NCBI RefSeq assembly: GCF_965363235.1
Contig: NC_134839.1
Location: 54,899,560 to 54,963,559 of the forward strand
DNA from: Mytilus galloprovincialis
Taxonomy: Eukaryota > Mollusca > Bivalvia > Mytilida > Mytilidae
DNA length: 64,000 nucleotides
Reading direction: 5' to 3'
The notes below the pieces were generated by a model that saw only the letters and a list, made by a program, of their open reading frames with translations, was not told the origin of the DNA and ran no database searches. Within the stretch, counting starts at the first letter, position 1. Every line of letters begins with the position of its first letter. Shown piece by piece: positions 29,100-40,755 of this stretch. The position numbers and the translations under genes are program-made.

Positions 29100-31490
29100 T
29101 ATTTATGTATGTTGTAAATGTGTGTATTGGTTATTTCCAAGTAAAATAATATTGCTATTATTGTATTAAGAGAGTTTATATAAGTTGTCATAAGTTATTT
29201 CTAGTATTTCGTATATTGAAAGAGTAATTAACCTACGTTTTACTTTATGTAACTAGCTATATCGATAACGTCATTTATGGCGCAACTTTGTCATGTATTG
29301 TTCAGAACGTTACCGTTGGGTCAATATTTTAAGCGTGAACCCAAAAGTGTACATTTATGAGCTCTTAACTGGAAGAATTAATATGTCTAGATTTGTTTAT
29401 TCATAAAATTGTATTATTATTATAAGCATTTTGAATCGAGGACTCCTATATTTTATGTCAGCGTTTGACGTTATGTTTTTCTTACTACTTAAGAATATTT
29501 ACTTCCGGAAATTACAAATAAATACCAGTGCAACGTCACGTTCGTCAGTCTTGTGCTGTTTTTACATTTGGCTTGCAACAAGGCTCAGCCCGGGGGTTCC
29601 CAGGAGTAAGAAACAGCGCATTAAGCTGTATGCCTCGAAGTTTATAATACATGTAAGGGTCGTAGTTTAGAGGTAAGAAGCAGCGCAGAAGATAGCTGTA
29701 TGCCTTGCATTTATTCATATTGTCAATGTCATATTGAAGATAATCCCATACGAAAATACAAGAGAAAAAATACTATTTTAGTAGTTCCGCCCCGTATGTT
29801 AATTATATATTGTTGCTCGAATATTGTACATGCATTGAAATATATCGACAGTTCTAGATGTTTAATAAACGTATCATTTTTACCATTGATTATTTATTCA
29901 CGCTACCTAGAGAGAATAGAAAACTAGAAAACAGATTTGGCAGCCGTATTTATTTATCCCTAGTTTAGTTACAAGTTTTGTGAGTTTATTCGTATTTGCT
30001 GGCTTTATACCTATACAAACACATAGCAAGAAGCAGAAATTACCACAATGTACAAGACAATAAACGAAAAACGATTTTTTTTAACCATTTGGCTTTTCAG
30101 TGTATAAATATTGATTTAGTTATTTTATGTACAAACATCTTCTTTAAGAGTAAATACATGTACAAAGTTTGTCTGCATTTACTAAGTGTTATCAATGCAG
30201 CTATTTTGTTTTTCCTTTGATACAGGTAGGATAAAGACATTTCCAAATATATATAAATTCAACATGCCAGCCAGGTTGTTTTAGGTACAATGTGTCAACT
30301 CTTGTGTAAACTGCATATAAGATACAACATCACCTTATTACGTGAAGTTGATTGGGAAAGGACTGTAAATATGCTGAACCTTTAGGGCTACACAACTTTA
30401 TAAATAACTATGTATAGTTATCTATATATGTTTCTTTCCTCAATATGTAAACACACAAACTTGCATTTGGTAAATATATCATTGAAGCTTAAGCTGCTAA
30501 AATAATTTCTCCAGAAAGTTATAAATGATCACTTTTTATTGAATGGCACTTGTTTAAAACTCTAATTATAATGTTTTTGTAATGTAAATTATTTACGTCC
30601 TTCGAGCCCTTAAGGATGTATTCTTCTGACTTTTCAGTCTCGTTCAGTCTCGTTGAAATCTTGTTCTTGAATTATTTCCAAAACATGTGATACAAGTGGA
30701 AAATATAATGAATAAATATTATAATCAAACATAACTCTTTAAAAAAATTGTGTATTTACATTGAATGGTTTTTGAGTAATCCAGTTTTCAAATTTTACGA
30801 CCAAGCAAGTCAATATGTTTAGCCAAAATTTTGATAAAATGGGTGAGGGATACAAAAAATAATTTTACAAGAATCATGTACATTCTATATCATTTTGGTC
30901 TTTTCAAATTTCTCAGATATGTATTTTTGCAATCATTTATAACAAAAAAGTTGGAATAATATGCATTGTGTTCTTAAAACTGAGAAAAATCACAAAAAAA
31001 AACAAATTTGACAGCATTGTAAATTTTACACAAAAAAGCGTAAAAATATGATAAAACTTTCTTATATTAACACCTACCTATAGTTTTTTTAAGTAAAATT
31101 TATTAAGATTGGTCGACTTCATCTTTATAGAAAGTATGAACAAAAGTTTAATTGTGGAACTGTGATTTTTTCACGATTATAGCCCAAAAATAGCTAAAAA
31201 TCGACGAAAAATGGGAAAATCATCAAAATTGGTCATTTTCAAAGGGACGTAGCAAAAAAAAAAAAAAGAAATGCACCACCGTATGATATTTTCTTCACCA
31301 ATAATTTTGTAACAGTCTAATAAACCCAAAAATCAGGTTAAGAAAAAAGTTTACTTGTAGAATTTTTTGGCTCCTCAGAGGTGTTCAAAATCCTCTTCTT
31401 TTCCTCATTTTTATGGCATATATTTTGTAATTTGAATAAATTAACTGATTGACAGATTAGTTGATGCTTGCTAAACGTGCAAGACCAATG
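29100..31490. other. Intergenic DNA
   Basis: No coding sequence was recognised. Short direct repeats with CAGCGCA and AGCTGTATGCCT occur at 29604..29704. The stretch 30600..31480 may be another old repeat (CAGTCTCGTTCAGTCTCGTT at 30638), not identified. Confidence 0.4.
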
Positions 31491-31504
31491 GAACTGTTTA
31501 ATTA

Positions 31505-31665
31505 GTTATCAAAGGTACCAGGATTATAATTTAGTACGCTAGACGCGCGTTTCGTCTACATAAGACTCATCAGTGAAGCTCATATCAAAATATCTATAAA
31601 GCCAAACAAGTACAAAGTTGAAGAGCATTAGGATCCAAAATTCCAAAAAGTTGTGCCAAATAATG
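31505..31665 (-). mobile_element. Hammerhead-ribozyme repeat, copy 5
   Basis: A partial copy beginning TTATCAAAGGTACCAGGATT and running to AAGTTGTGCCAAATAA. Confidence 0.85.
31536..31579 (-). ncRNA. Hammerhead ribozyme (core intact, stem I altered)
   Basis: CTGATGA, stem II and GAAACGCGCGTC are intact. Stem I strands read GCTTCA and TAGCGT, with at least one mismatch. Confidence 0.65.
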
Positions 31666-32999
31666 CTAAGCTAAAGCGCTCTATTCAGTGGGATAGTTCT
31701 GCCGCTATGTGAATTGATACTGCAACAAACTATAGTTTTAAAGGTTTTATGATAAGATTCACCCTGATGTTCCGGTATTAAACATTTGAATATACAGTAT
31801 ATATCAACAGATGAAAAAATATCCGGAAGAAGTCGAATGTACGAAAATGTCGCCATGCGACGTTCACAAAAGTGAGCTTCAAAAAAGTGAGTCATTGGAA
31901 TATGCTACAGACATCCATTCTAAAAATATTAATAGCAAGCATGGATTATTGTCAAATAGTTATAAATATATCTAGAATATAAACAAAACATCAGTTATTT
32001 CTCAGATGTGAATGTAAGCATTGATGGTACCTAGGTGCTCCCTATTCCATTATCACGGATGATTTGGTCTACAAAATTAACAGGCACAGAATGGAAACGT
32101 TAAGTTTTCCATTTTTTCGTTACGCAACTTATTTTCTAATAATTAGGATATAAATATATATATGTGCCATGCTTACGTTTCGCGAGTCCGAAATATTTAT
32201 ATAAGCCGCTAATTCACAACTGAATTAAGTCAGTCGTTAATCGGAAACTGTGATTATCGCTGGAAGATATTCGACATGTCATATATCAATGATCATCAAT
32301 GACTTCTTTTCGTGAAAGATCTTAAAAATAGATAAAAATGTTGAAATGTAGTGTTGCCAATTTAAACTAGGTTGAAGGTGTAGTCGTTTTGACCAGAAAG
32401 GTTGTTATTTTTTTAGGATTGTAAAATGGTAGTAGGTTTTATAATTTGTAATCTCGATACTTAGGCATTTTGTTTTGTGAATATAATTTTATTTAATATT
32501 CATACCAATGTCATATTGATATATGTACATCTGTTTTTATATATAAAATACAGTGGAACTGATTAAAACAGACACAATGGTATCAAACATAAATACACTA
32601 CCAAGTATGTACTTACACTTTTACTGTACTTGTCTACACTCTTGTAAAACATCAATGAACAGATGCGGCAAAACAATGTAATGGTGTACTTTTGGTGAGT
32701 TCAGTACTGCTGAACTATACACGTTGTACGGTAGCTATTTCTTTTTATGTTCAGTTCTGTGAAGTTTTATTTTTTAGTAGTGTAACATTACTACTTATTT
32801 CTGAGTTTTTTAGTATTGTAACAGTACTAAGTTTACTGATTTTTTTAGTACTGTAATTGTAGTGTTTTGTTTATCATTAACATTTCAGTACTGATGATTT
32901 GGGTTTATTTCTGTAGTGTTTCCAAATGGATTTATTTCAGTTTTGATAGAATATTTACTACTGACTGCTGTTCCTTATTGATATGGCCGTATCTTTAAA

Positions 33000-33215
33000 T
33001 TAACTGTTTACAAAACTTTTCAATTTTTGAAATACTAAGGCTTTTCTATCTCAGGAATAGATTACCTTAGCTATATTTGGTAAAACTTTTAGGAATTTTG
33101 GTCCTCAATGCTCTTCAACTTCGTACTTTGCTTGGCCTTTTTAACTTTTTTGAATTAGAGCGTCAGTGGTGAGTCTTTTGTAGACAAAACGCGCGTCTGG
33201 TGTAAATACAAAATG
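33000..33215 (+). mobile_element. Hammerhead-ribozyme repeat, copy 6 (dead)
   Basis: CTGATGA reads GTGGTGA, and GACGAAAC reads GACAAAAC, so the catalytic core is destroyed. Confidence 0.75.
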
Positions 33216-33599
33216 TTATCCTGTTATCTATGATGAGTTTATTTATAAACAAGCATTTATGTTTTCTAAATGTAAACGCACCTTAAAGATCGCTCGTAAT
33301 TGAAGTATAATAGTGCATGAATCGTGAAAGCAGGAAAAAAAATAAAAACAAGCCACACCAAATCTATGAAAATAGAAATAAAATTAGCTAAAGCGTAGTT
33401 TAAATATAAATGTTTAGTAGAATGGAAACATTAATAGAATATCATCAAAACTGTCTGAAAAACACAAACTGCATCATTTACATCAACTGAAATAAAAATA
33501 AATTCACAAAAAACTGAACTCCGAGGAAAATTCAAAACGAAAAGTCTTGAATTATTGATACTGGTAAGGTAAGCACTGATAAGTAAGTCTTGATTTAGT

Positions 33600-33990
33600 A
33601 GGGACGTTCATCTGTCCACCGAACACAGCGAATAACATAGAACACGGATGCCCAAATCGCACATTCATTTGTTATGTTCAGTGGACCTTGAAATTGGGGT
33701 CAAAAATTTAATTTTGCATAAAAATATAAACGATCATCTCATAGGGAACATGATTACTAAGTTTCAAGTTGATTGAACTTCAACTTCATCAAAAACTACC
33801 TTGACCAAAAACGGGACAAACGGACAAACGAACGGACGGCCAAATTAACGGACGGACAAATGGACGGACCGACAAATGAACGGTACGACGAATGGACGGA
33901 CGGACGAACGAACGACAGGACGAAAGAACAAACAGACGAGCATACAGACGAATGTACGCACAGACAAGAAAAATATAATGCGCATTAATG
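33600..33990 (-). mobile_element. Dispersed GACGGACGAACG repeat, copy 2
   Basis: It has TAGGGAACATGATTACTAAG and TTCATCAAAAACTACCTTGA, then a GACGGAC/GAACGAAC tract ending AATATAATGCGCATTAATGG. It is the reverse-strand relative of 10000..10440. Confidence 0.75.
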
Positions 33991-34934
33991 GGGGAAAACT
34001 GTCCTGTTACAGTACTGATAACAAAAATTAGAACTATTACAGTTCTGCCAAAATCAGCACTGTTCTGGTACTGAAAAAAAAATCAGTATTTTAACATATT
34101 ACAAAAATCACCACTGTTACAGCACTTAAAGAAGTAAAGGAGTGAGAGAAAAAAATTGTACTGAATACAAAAAAATATATTGAAAATCATTTACAGAACT
34201 TTATTAGGCTATGACGCCATGTATTAATATTGCAACGTCAGGTTCATCCGCGTCAATTTATCAATGAAATGCACGCGACTTCGTTCATAAAACCGAACAA
34301 CTATAAAAAAAAAAAAAAAAAAAAAACGGTTTGTACGCGGAAAAATAGTTTTACTACTATAGTACCTTTTTTATTTAACTTCATATGTTTAACTAAAAAT
34401 ACAAACAGTTAAGACAAATGGAGATAAAATAAAAGTATGATGGAAAAAATGCTATTATTTTATAAGTCGGATAAGCTTGTGATGAGACAGATACTGGATA
34501 TGCATTGCCCGGTTATTTTATTGAGTCGGCAAAAAAATAGCCTATCAAGTTAATAATCCTTCAATAACAAGTCATTATAACAATAGCATAAATGACTTGC
34601 ATAATTTATTACAATTTAGATCCCCAGATTATGTCTGAATACCTACTGTTTAATTATATTTAATATTTTCAAAAGTAGCAAACTCTGCCAAAGCAGAATT
34701 AAAAATGTATTAAAAATGTAAAATGGAAAAAAACCTTTTAATAAAATATTAAATTAACTCAGATCCATGAGTTTTAAATAGAGCACTCACTTATACAGCA
34801 TTAGGATAAGGACTTGTAAAAAATCTATGCAACAACCAGCTATGTAGCTCTCTAACCACTTTAAACCACCGCTGATAGCTTATTACCATTTTACATTTTT
34901 TTTTAGATTTTAATAGGTAGCAAATAATTGTTTG

Positions 34935-34992
34935 TGTGGACGAAACGCACGTCTGACGTATTAAATTTTAAACCTGGTATCCTTTGTTAACT
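34935..34992 (+). mobile_element. Hammerhead-ribozyme repeat, 5'-truncated
   Basis: It starts inside stem II (GTGTGGACGAAACGCACGTC), so CTGATGA is absent. It continues to the usual end, CCTGGTATCC. Confidence 0.65.
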
Positions 34993-35090
34993 ATGATTCA
35001 TGTGTTTCTATGTCCCATATGTTTTCCCATTTATTTGTATTGTATTGTAGTCATGTCATGAAATGATGTCATTTTAATGTTATATTCAAC

Positions 35091-35375
35091 ATATTGCCAT
35101 AAAAGCGGGAGGTTTGGCATGCCACAAAACCAGGTTCAACTCTCCATTTTTTTCTTTAAATGTCCTGTATCAAGTCCGGAAAATGGCCATTGTTATATTA
35201 TAGTTCGTGTCTGTGTGTGTTACATTTTAATGTTCTGTTTCTGTTAAGTCGTAGTTCTCTTCTTATATTTGTTGTGTTTCCCTCAGTTTTAGTGTGTAAC
35301 CCGGATTTGTATTTTTTCTCAATCGATTTAATAATTTCTAACAGCGGTATACTACTTTTGCCTTTATTTAGAACC
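35091..35375 (+). repeat. Dispersed retroelement 3'-tail-like repeat, copy 1
   Basis: It contains GGGAGGTTTGGCATGCCACA, TTTCCCTCAGTTTTAGTGTG and AACAGCGGTATACTACTTTT then GCCTTTATTTA. Related tails lie at 45334..45480 and 54585..54660. Confidence 0.6.
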
Positions 35376-35875
35376 AGTTATGATCAGTTATGCTGATCTT
35401 AAATATTTTGATATACATTTATTTCTTTTTAAACCTTACTACTAAAAGATTTACTATCCAATTCAAAATGACATCTTTTCTTTATTAAAAACTACAAGAA
35501 ATTTTATATTTTATAATTGTGAACGATTGTTTGCTCGTTATGGTCTTAGTCGATGTTATTGGTATTATAATCACAAACGTTTAATCAAAATTTTTGAACA
35601 TTTTATGTTCAAAAGTAATCTGTTGTACATTGTGCAATATCAATCATTACTATAATACATAATAAAATATTGTTTTCCTTTGATGGACACATTAAAGATT
35701 TATATCCGCATAGTATTAAAATTCAATAAGCAGTTATAATAAAATAATGCTGAGTATTGTCTTAAGAAATAAAAATTATCTAGCAGTCTTTAAGATTAAA
35801 AGATTTTTATAGTCATGTACGTCCCAGGTGCAACAATTTTGCATTTATTTAATACAACGTACATTATCATTTCAA

Positions 35876-36095
35876 CAGAACAAATCGAATTTGATTGTAT
35901 CTGCTTACTTGGTGTTTAACGCCAGTTTCTTTTCAATTTGCCATTATGTGGAGGTCATTTTTCATTGGTGAAGGAAGCCGGGGTGCCCAGGTAGAGCAAT
36001 CGATCTTCGCGGGAGAAACTGGTTATCCTAATCAATTAAGATTTGAAGATGAGCGAAACTGTCGAACTCTTATACTCAGTGTTGACTGGCTATAG
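35876..36095 (+). repeat. Possible old SINE-like fragment
   Basis: A locally GC-richer block with GGAAGCCGGGGTGCCCAG and ATCGATCTTCGCGGGAGAAA. It resembles a dispersed bivalve repeat I recall, but no second copy lies in this window. Confidence 0.25.
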
Positions 36096-36329
36096 TGAAA
36101 CAATACATGGACTTTTTAGACAATTCGGACATCTTATGAGAGTCTGATAGGGGAGTTACAGAAAATTGAATAAGGACACAACGTGCTGAATGAAGGGTTG
36201 AAATCGTATACAAGATTAAAGAAAAAAGAAACAGATATAAAATAGTTGTAATAAGTGGTCCGAAATGTATTTACACTGGTCCATATGCTATAATATGATA
36301 TTCTTTGTTAAGTTGATAAAAGTTTTATT

Positions 36330-36425
36330 CTCAAGTGGTTCGAGTGTATTTTAAAGGGGTCCGAGTTGTCTTTAAAAGTGGCCGAAGTTGTCTTTAAATT
36401 GGTCAAAGTTGTCATTGTCATGCTT
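36330..36425. repeat. Degenerate ~27-bp minisatellite
   Basis: Roughly four units of GTGGTCCGAGTTGTCTTTAAA with substitutions. Confidence 0.6.
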
Positions 36426-37784
36426 GTTTCTGGCCCGAGTAGTCATGTACTCATATACAGCATACAAAGTAAATGTGCTAATCTTATTTGTAAAGAGTTT
36501 GTATGGGAGAACACTGCATTCATTGTCTCCCTAAACATTTAATTTTGATCGATTTCATAACGTTTTTTTGTGACGAGTTTTGGTTGTTCTAATCGAAGTT
36601 GGAATGAATCCTCCAAAACCCACTTTATTTCGCGGAATATTTTACAAGACGTTTTAAACCACAACACAAAGGAGATATCCCTCAGATTTATCTTTCTTGT
36701 ATAACAAGATCACGTTTATCATTTATTTATGTTCCGGACCAAAAGAGTATTTGGACCATACTATACATTAGGAGTTTCTAAAAAAAAAAAAAAAAATCAG
36801 TCATGTTGCAAACAATTTTACATGATTATTGAAATTTAGTGAATATGATTTACACGTAAGAATTAGTATAGTAAAATTGTTTTACATGGTTATTATTGAT
36901 TTATCATTAACTTTGTACGAAACACAATATGTTGACTTACATGGAAACTACAAGAAATATCTAAGTGACCTGTTAAACAATGGGTCAATTGCTTAACTTA
37001 CATAAACTTTTGTCATTGAACACTCCTTTTTTTCTTGTTAAATATTTCAATTGACTTTAGTTATCTAATCTATTCTTGTTCCATTTCATGCGATCTAACA
37101 AAGTCGTGAAAAATCGTATGACAGAACCAAACAATTACCGCATGGTTCAAGAGGAGGGGCCAATTTCCAATGAATTTATTTTACACCAAGGTTATTTCAA
37201 TATTATAATATGCTATTAAAAATATATTCAGAGGTAAAAAAAATAATTTCTCTTGCCCATTATTTGACTGCACATTATACATCTACTGCAAGCTGTGTTT
37301 AAATGCAGATTTTTATCAATCTTTATAAACTTTAATTAACAGCGAATAGGTTTAAAATTCACAATAATGTCTCATTAAAATTTTTCGTCGCAAGTTGTTA
37401 TCTAGTTATATATTTACTAGATATCAATTCAAAACTTTAATACAATATAATGAGGGAGATCGAATGCATCCCTTATGAAAAAGAACATCTGTTACACTCT
37501 TAAAAGATACATACATGTATGTGGTATAAAACAGTAGTCTGCAATAGCATTTACAAAACGATTGTCAAACAGTAATATACAACAACCATCAAGAAACAAA
37601 TCATTTACCAGAGATTTATAATACTGTGTGTCTTTGATGCTTACATGTTTGCTGCAGGTAAGAATTTTGTAAAACAAAATGAATAAAATAAGGATATATG
37701 ATTTTGATATGTTCATAGGGTAATAAAATTACCTATATCAATGTAGCATATAGTAAACTATTGTGTTAAAGTTTTATAATTTAA

Positions 37785-38035
37785 TTTTGGATGTAACGCG
37801 TCTTTTGATTGGGTGACGTTATTTTGTTATGAGCCCATAGACATAATTTAGTCATGTGACCGTGACGTCATTAACGTTTTTTCATGGTTTTCTACGGTTT
37901 AAAATGGAATTTAGAATTAAATTATAAGAAATGACTGTAATATTTTTTCTGTCTATTCAAAATAACATAAAAAATGAGGTGGACACTGTTAAATAACCCG
38001 CTACGCGCGTTATTCAGTGTGCATCAAATTTTTCA
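37785..38035 (-). mobile_element. Palindromic foldback repeat, copy 2
   Basis: The reverse complement of the element at 8960..9235, including GTGACCGTGACGTCATTAAC and AATAACCCGCTACGCGCGTT. Confidence 0.8.
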
Positions 38036-38674
38036 AAACGTGCTACCATTGAGATTTTGAGCTATCGTTGGAAGTTCATAATTTGGTGATATTTAAGAAT
38101 TAATATTTGAGACATTTTATTGTTAGAAACCTTACATGGACTGTGGTAATATGAATCCAAGCAAAGATTGAACGAAGTTTTAAAAATGAACCAGATGGAA
38201 ATTTTTATCACGGAGAAATTGACCTACCTCTTTTGATTTTTTTAGGCAATTTTTGCATTTATAGTCGTCAGTAACCAAAATGATTTATTTCGAAACAAAA
38301 TGACACTACTGCGCTTTATCGATTTGTACAAAATTGTAGTTTTGGTTAACTTTATCCCTTTTAAAGATTTTGAAGATATATCATGCAAAAACCAATTGCC
38401 AAATCTTACAAAAAAATCGGTTTTGGGTTATCTTCAAGCTCTTCTGTCCTTTACATTTTCACGATCTGATTATGCATAATATTAAAGTTTAATGAAATTA
38501 GACTTATAGCACGACATATAAATCTGACGAACAGACAGACAGAGTGCATTCATTTACTACAGGGCACCACTGATTAGTCGTCGAGCCATTTTACACTAGG
38601 TTAAACTGTCCAGACGACTAGTCAGTGATGCCCTGTAAAATGTCTTTTGAATACTCAGAACCTAACTTTTTAAC

Positions 38675-38825
38675 TTAGGATATCTGTAAAGTGCAAAACG
38701 CAATATCTGTAAAGTAAAACAACACGCAATATCTGTAAAGTAAAACACGCAATATCTAAAGTGCAACACGAAATATCTGTAAAGTGAAACACACAGTATC
38801 TGTGAAGTGAAACACCCAATATCAT
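38675..38825. repeat. ~22-bp minisatellite, about seven copies
   Basis: Unit AATATCTGTAAAGTAAAACACGC with single-base and length variation. Confidence 0.85.
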
Positions 38826-39550
38826 TATAATGAAATCACACAAGCAAATACTGACGAGCTCTAGTAAATCTTTCTATATCGATATGGAAAGGTTGAAATA
38901 ACTCACCCGTCTATTTGAACCTTCAGAAACACAAAAGTACCGATCAAAAATTTGCCAAAAAACATTCAGAAAAAATTATTTTGGTATGTACATCAGGTCA
39001 ATATTTATTCAATATCTGAGTTATTCTCTTCACGTATTTTGATACTTGTCGGTCGATGTATTTGCTTTGAGTTTTCTCGATGGAGATGAGTCCAAAATAG
39101 CTCTTCCAATTCATTAAATACATAAAGTTGGGTTTTTTTCTTTAATAAAATATAATGATATATTTTACTATAGTAAAATGTTTTAACCATCTGTGCACAA
39201 CTAGTTAGTTTAACAAGTGTATTTAAGCTTGTACTTGTGGGAGTTGTCATGTTTTATAAATTATTTCAACATATCCAGAATAGATAGAAACATTAAACAG
39301 ATCGGATGGTATAGGTAAGGTACAGGAATTTGTAAAAATTGAAATAACTGTATTTTTTCCTGGATATTAAACTCGTATTCTATCATATTTACTTCTCTAC
39401 AATACTTTTAATATTCATTTCAATATTTTAACGAAACCACAAAAAAACAAAATACAACAAAACTTTATTTAAAAAAGTATTTTGGGAAATTAAGTTGATC
39501 AAATGTTTGGTTAATTGTACCGGTACACTTTATAATTTTTCATAAAGTAA

Positions 39551-39665
39551 GGAGGTGCGGTATGATTTCAAATGAGACAACCACCTAAAAGACGAAGATG
39601 TTAGCAACTAAAGGTCGTTCTACTGCCTTCAATAATGAACAAAACCCGTACCCGTTCACATTCTA
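39551..39665. repeat. GGTATGATTGCCAATGAGAC family fragment
   Basis: GGTGCGGTATGATTTCAAATGAGACAACCA and CTACTGCCTTCAATAATGAA align with the better copy at 45095..45215. Confidence 0.55.
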
Positions 39666-40139
39666 CATAATACAATCAAGCATGAAGTAGAAACACTAGT
39701 CCAGTCATTGAATGGAATTTCAAAGAAACGAATGCAGTCTTTGATAATAGTTTAATTGAAAGAAAAATTGCATCTCATACCTTACAAATGACATCAAAAT
39801 AACTAGGCTCGTCAGATAAATCTGTGTTTACTCGTTTTAACATTGTCGTATGGTTAATCAATTAGTGTTAGGTGCTCTAGTTACAATAATGTTACTCTTT
39901 ATAAAAACTAATTTTATGAATTTTTATTTTTAAAAAAATTGTAGGAATTAACATAAAGTTTGAAAAACTTTTGCTTATTTACAACATTTAGAACAAAAAC
40001 AGGCAATTAGAGGTCAGCAGTCGGTCAATTTTGTTCATACCGTATGTCAAGTTTCAAAAGATTGATTTTATGTTTTGTTATGTTTAAGTTTGAAAATTGA
40101 CCTCATCGAAATAAATTGTTTCCAATTGTGAACAATTCA

Positions 40140-40430
40140 AACCTCACCTGCAGTAGTCAGCACTACTGACATGAATTCTTATTTATATGGTCATATTTAG
40201 AAATTTACTGTTTACACAACTTTTGTTTTTTTGAAATACTAAAGCTTTTCTACCTCAGGAATATATTACTTCAACTGGATTTGGCAAAAATTTTAGAAAT
40301 TTTGGTCCACAATGCTCTTCAACTTCGAACTTTATTTGGCCTTTTTATTCTTTTTTGGATTCGGGCGTCACTGAGGAGTGCGTCTGGAGTAGATACCAAA
40401 TTTAATCCTGGTATTTATGATGAGTTTATC
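40140..40430 (+). mobile_element. Hammerhead-ribozyme repeat, copy 8 (dead)
   Basis: A diverged copy. The stretch from stem II to GAAAC is deleted, leaving GGCGTCACTGAGGAGTGCGT. It lies just upstream of perxB. Confidence 0.7.
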
Positions 40431-40713
40431 TACAACAATAAACTGAAATTCACCCTTGACTTCTGAACGTTAAAACCTATTGAAAATGTTAGTTGTAAAT
40501 ATTGGTGGAATTACCCCCTATTGTCGTCATAATTTTTTCCTGAATTCATTTTATACATGTACAAGAAAAAAAATATCGGAAAAAAGTAGATCTTCGTCAG
40601 TGAATACAAGGGCGAATTTTGGAATATATGATGTCCTTTAGAACAAGATGAATGTGATTTGCTATGTAAAATTAAGATAAACTTTAAATTTATTTTTTGA
40701 TATTTTAGGTAAA

Positions 40714-40755
40714 ATGGCGAAGACTGTGTTTATTACCATAATCGTTTCTTCATTG
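40714..40755 (+). CDS. perxB exon 1 (start, signal peptide)
   Basis: It encodes MAKTVFITIIVSSL in phase 0 and ends at donor GTGAGT. Acceptor TATTTTAG ends at 40708, leaving GTAAA as UTR, the same 5-nt spacing as perxA. Confidence 0.85.

Larger units (their letters stand above)
32690..34160. mobile_element. Degenerate element with inverted AGTACTGTAACAG flanks
   Basis: The left flank (32690..32900) has TTTTTAGTA(G/T)TGTAACA repeats. The right flank (33995..34150) has their inverse, TGTTACAGTACTGA. Ribozyme-repeat copy 6 and the GTCCGTC repeat sit between. Confidence 0.4.

Noticed and set aside
33773-33988. 71-codon Thr/Asp/Arg-rich frame
   Set aside because: It translates the GACGGACGAACG tract of a dispersed repeat.
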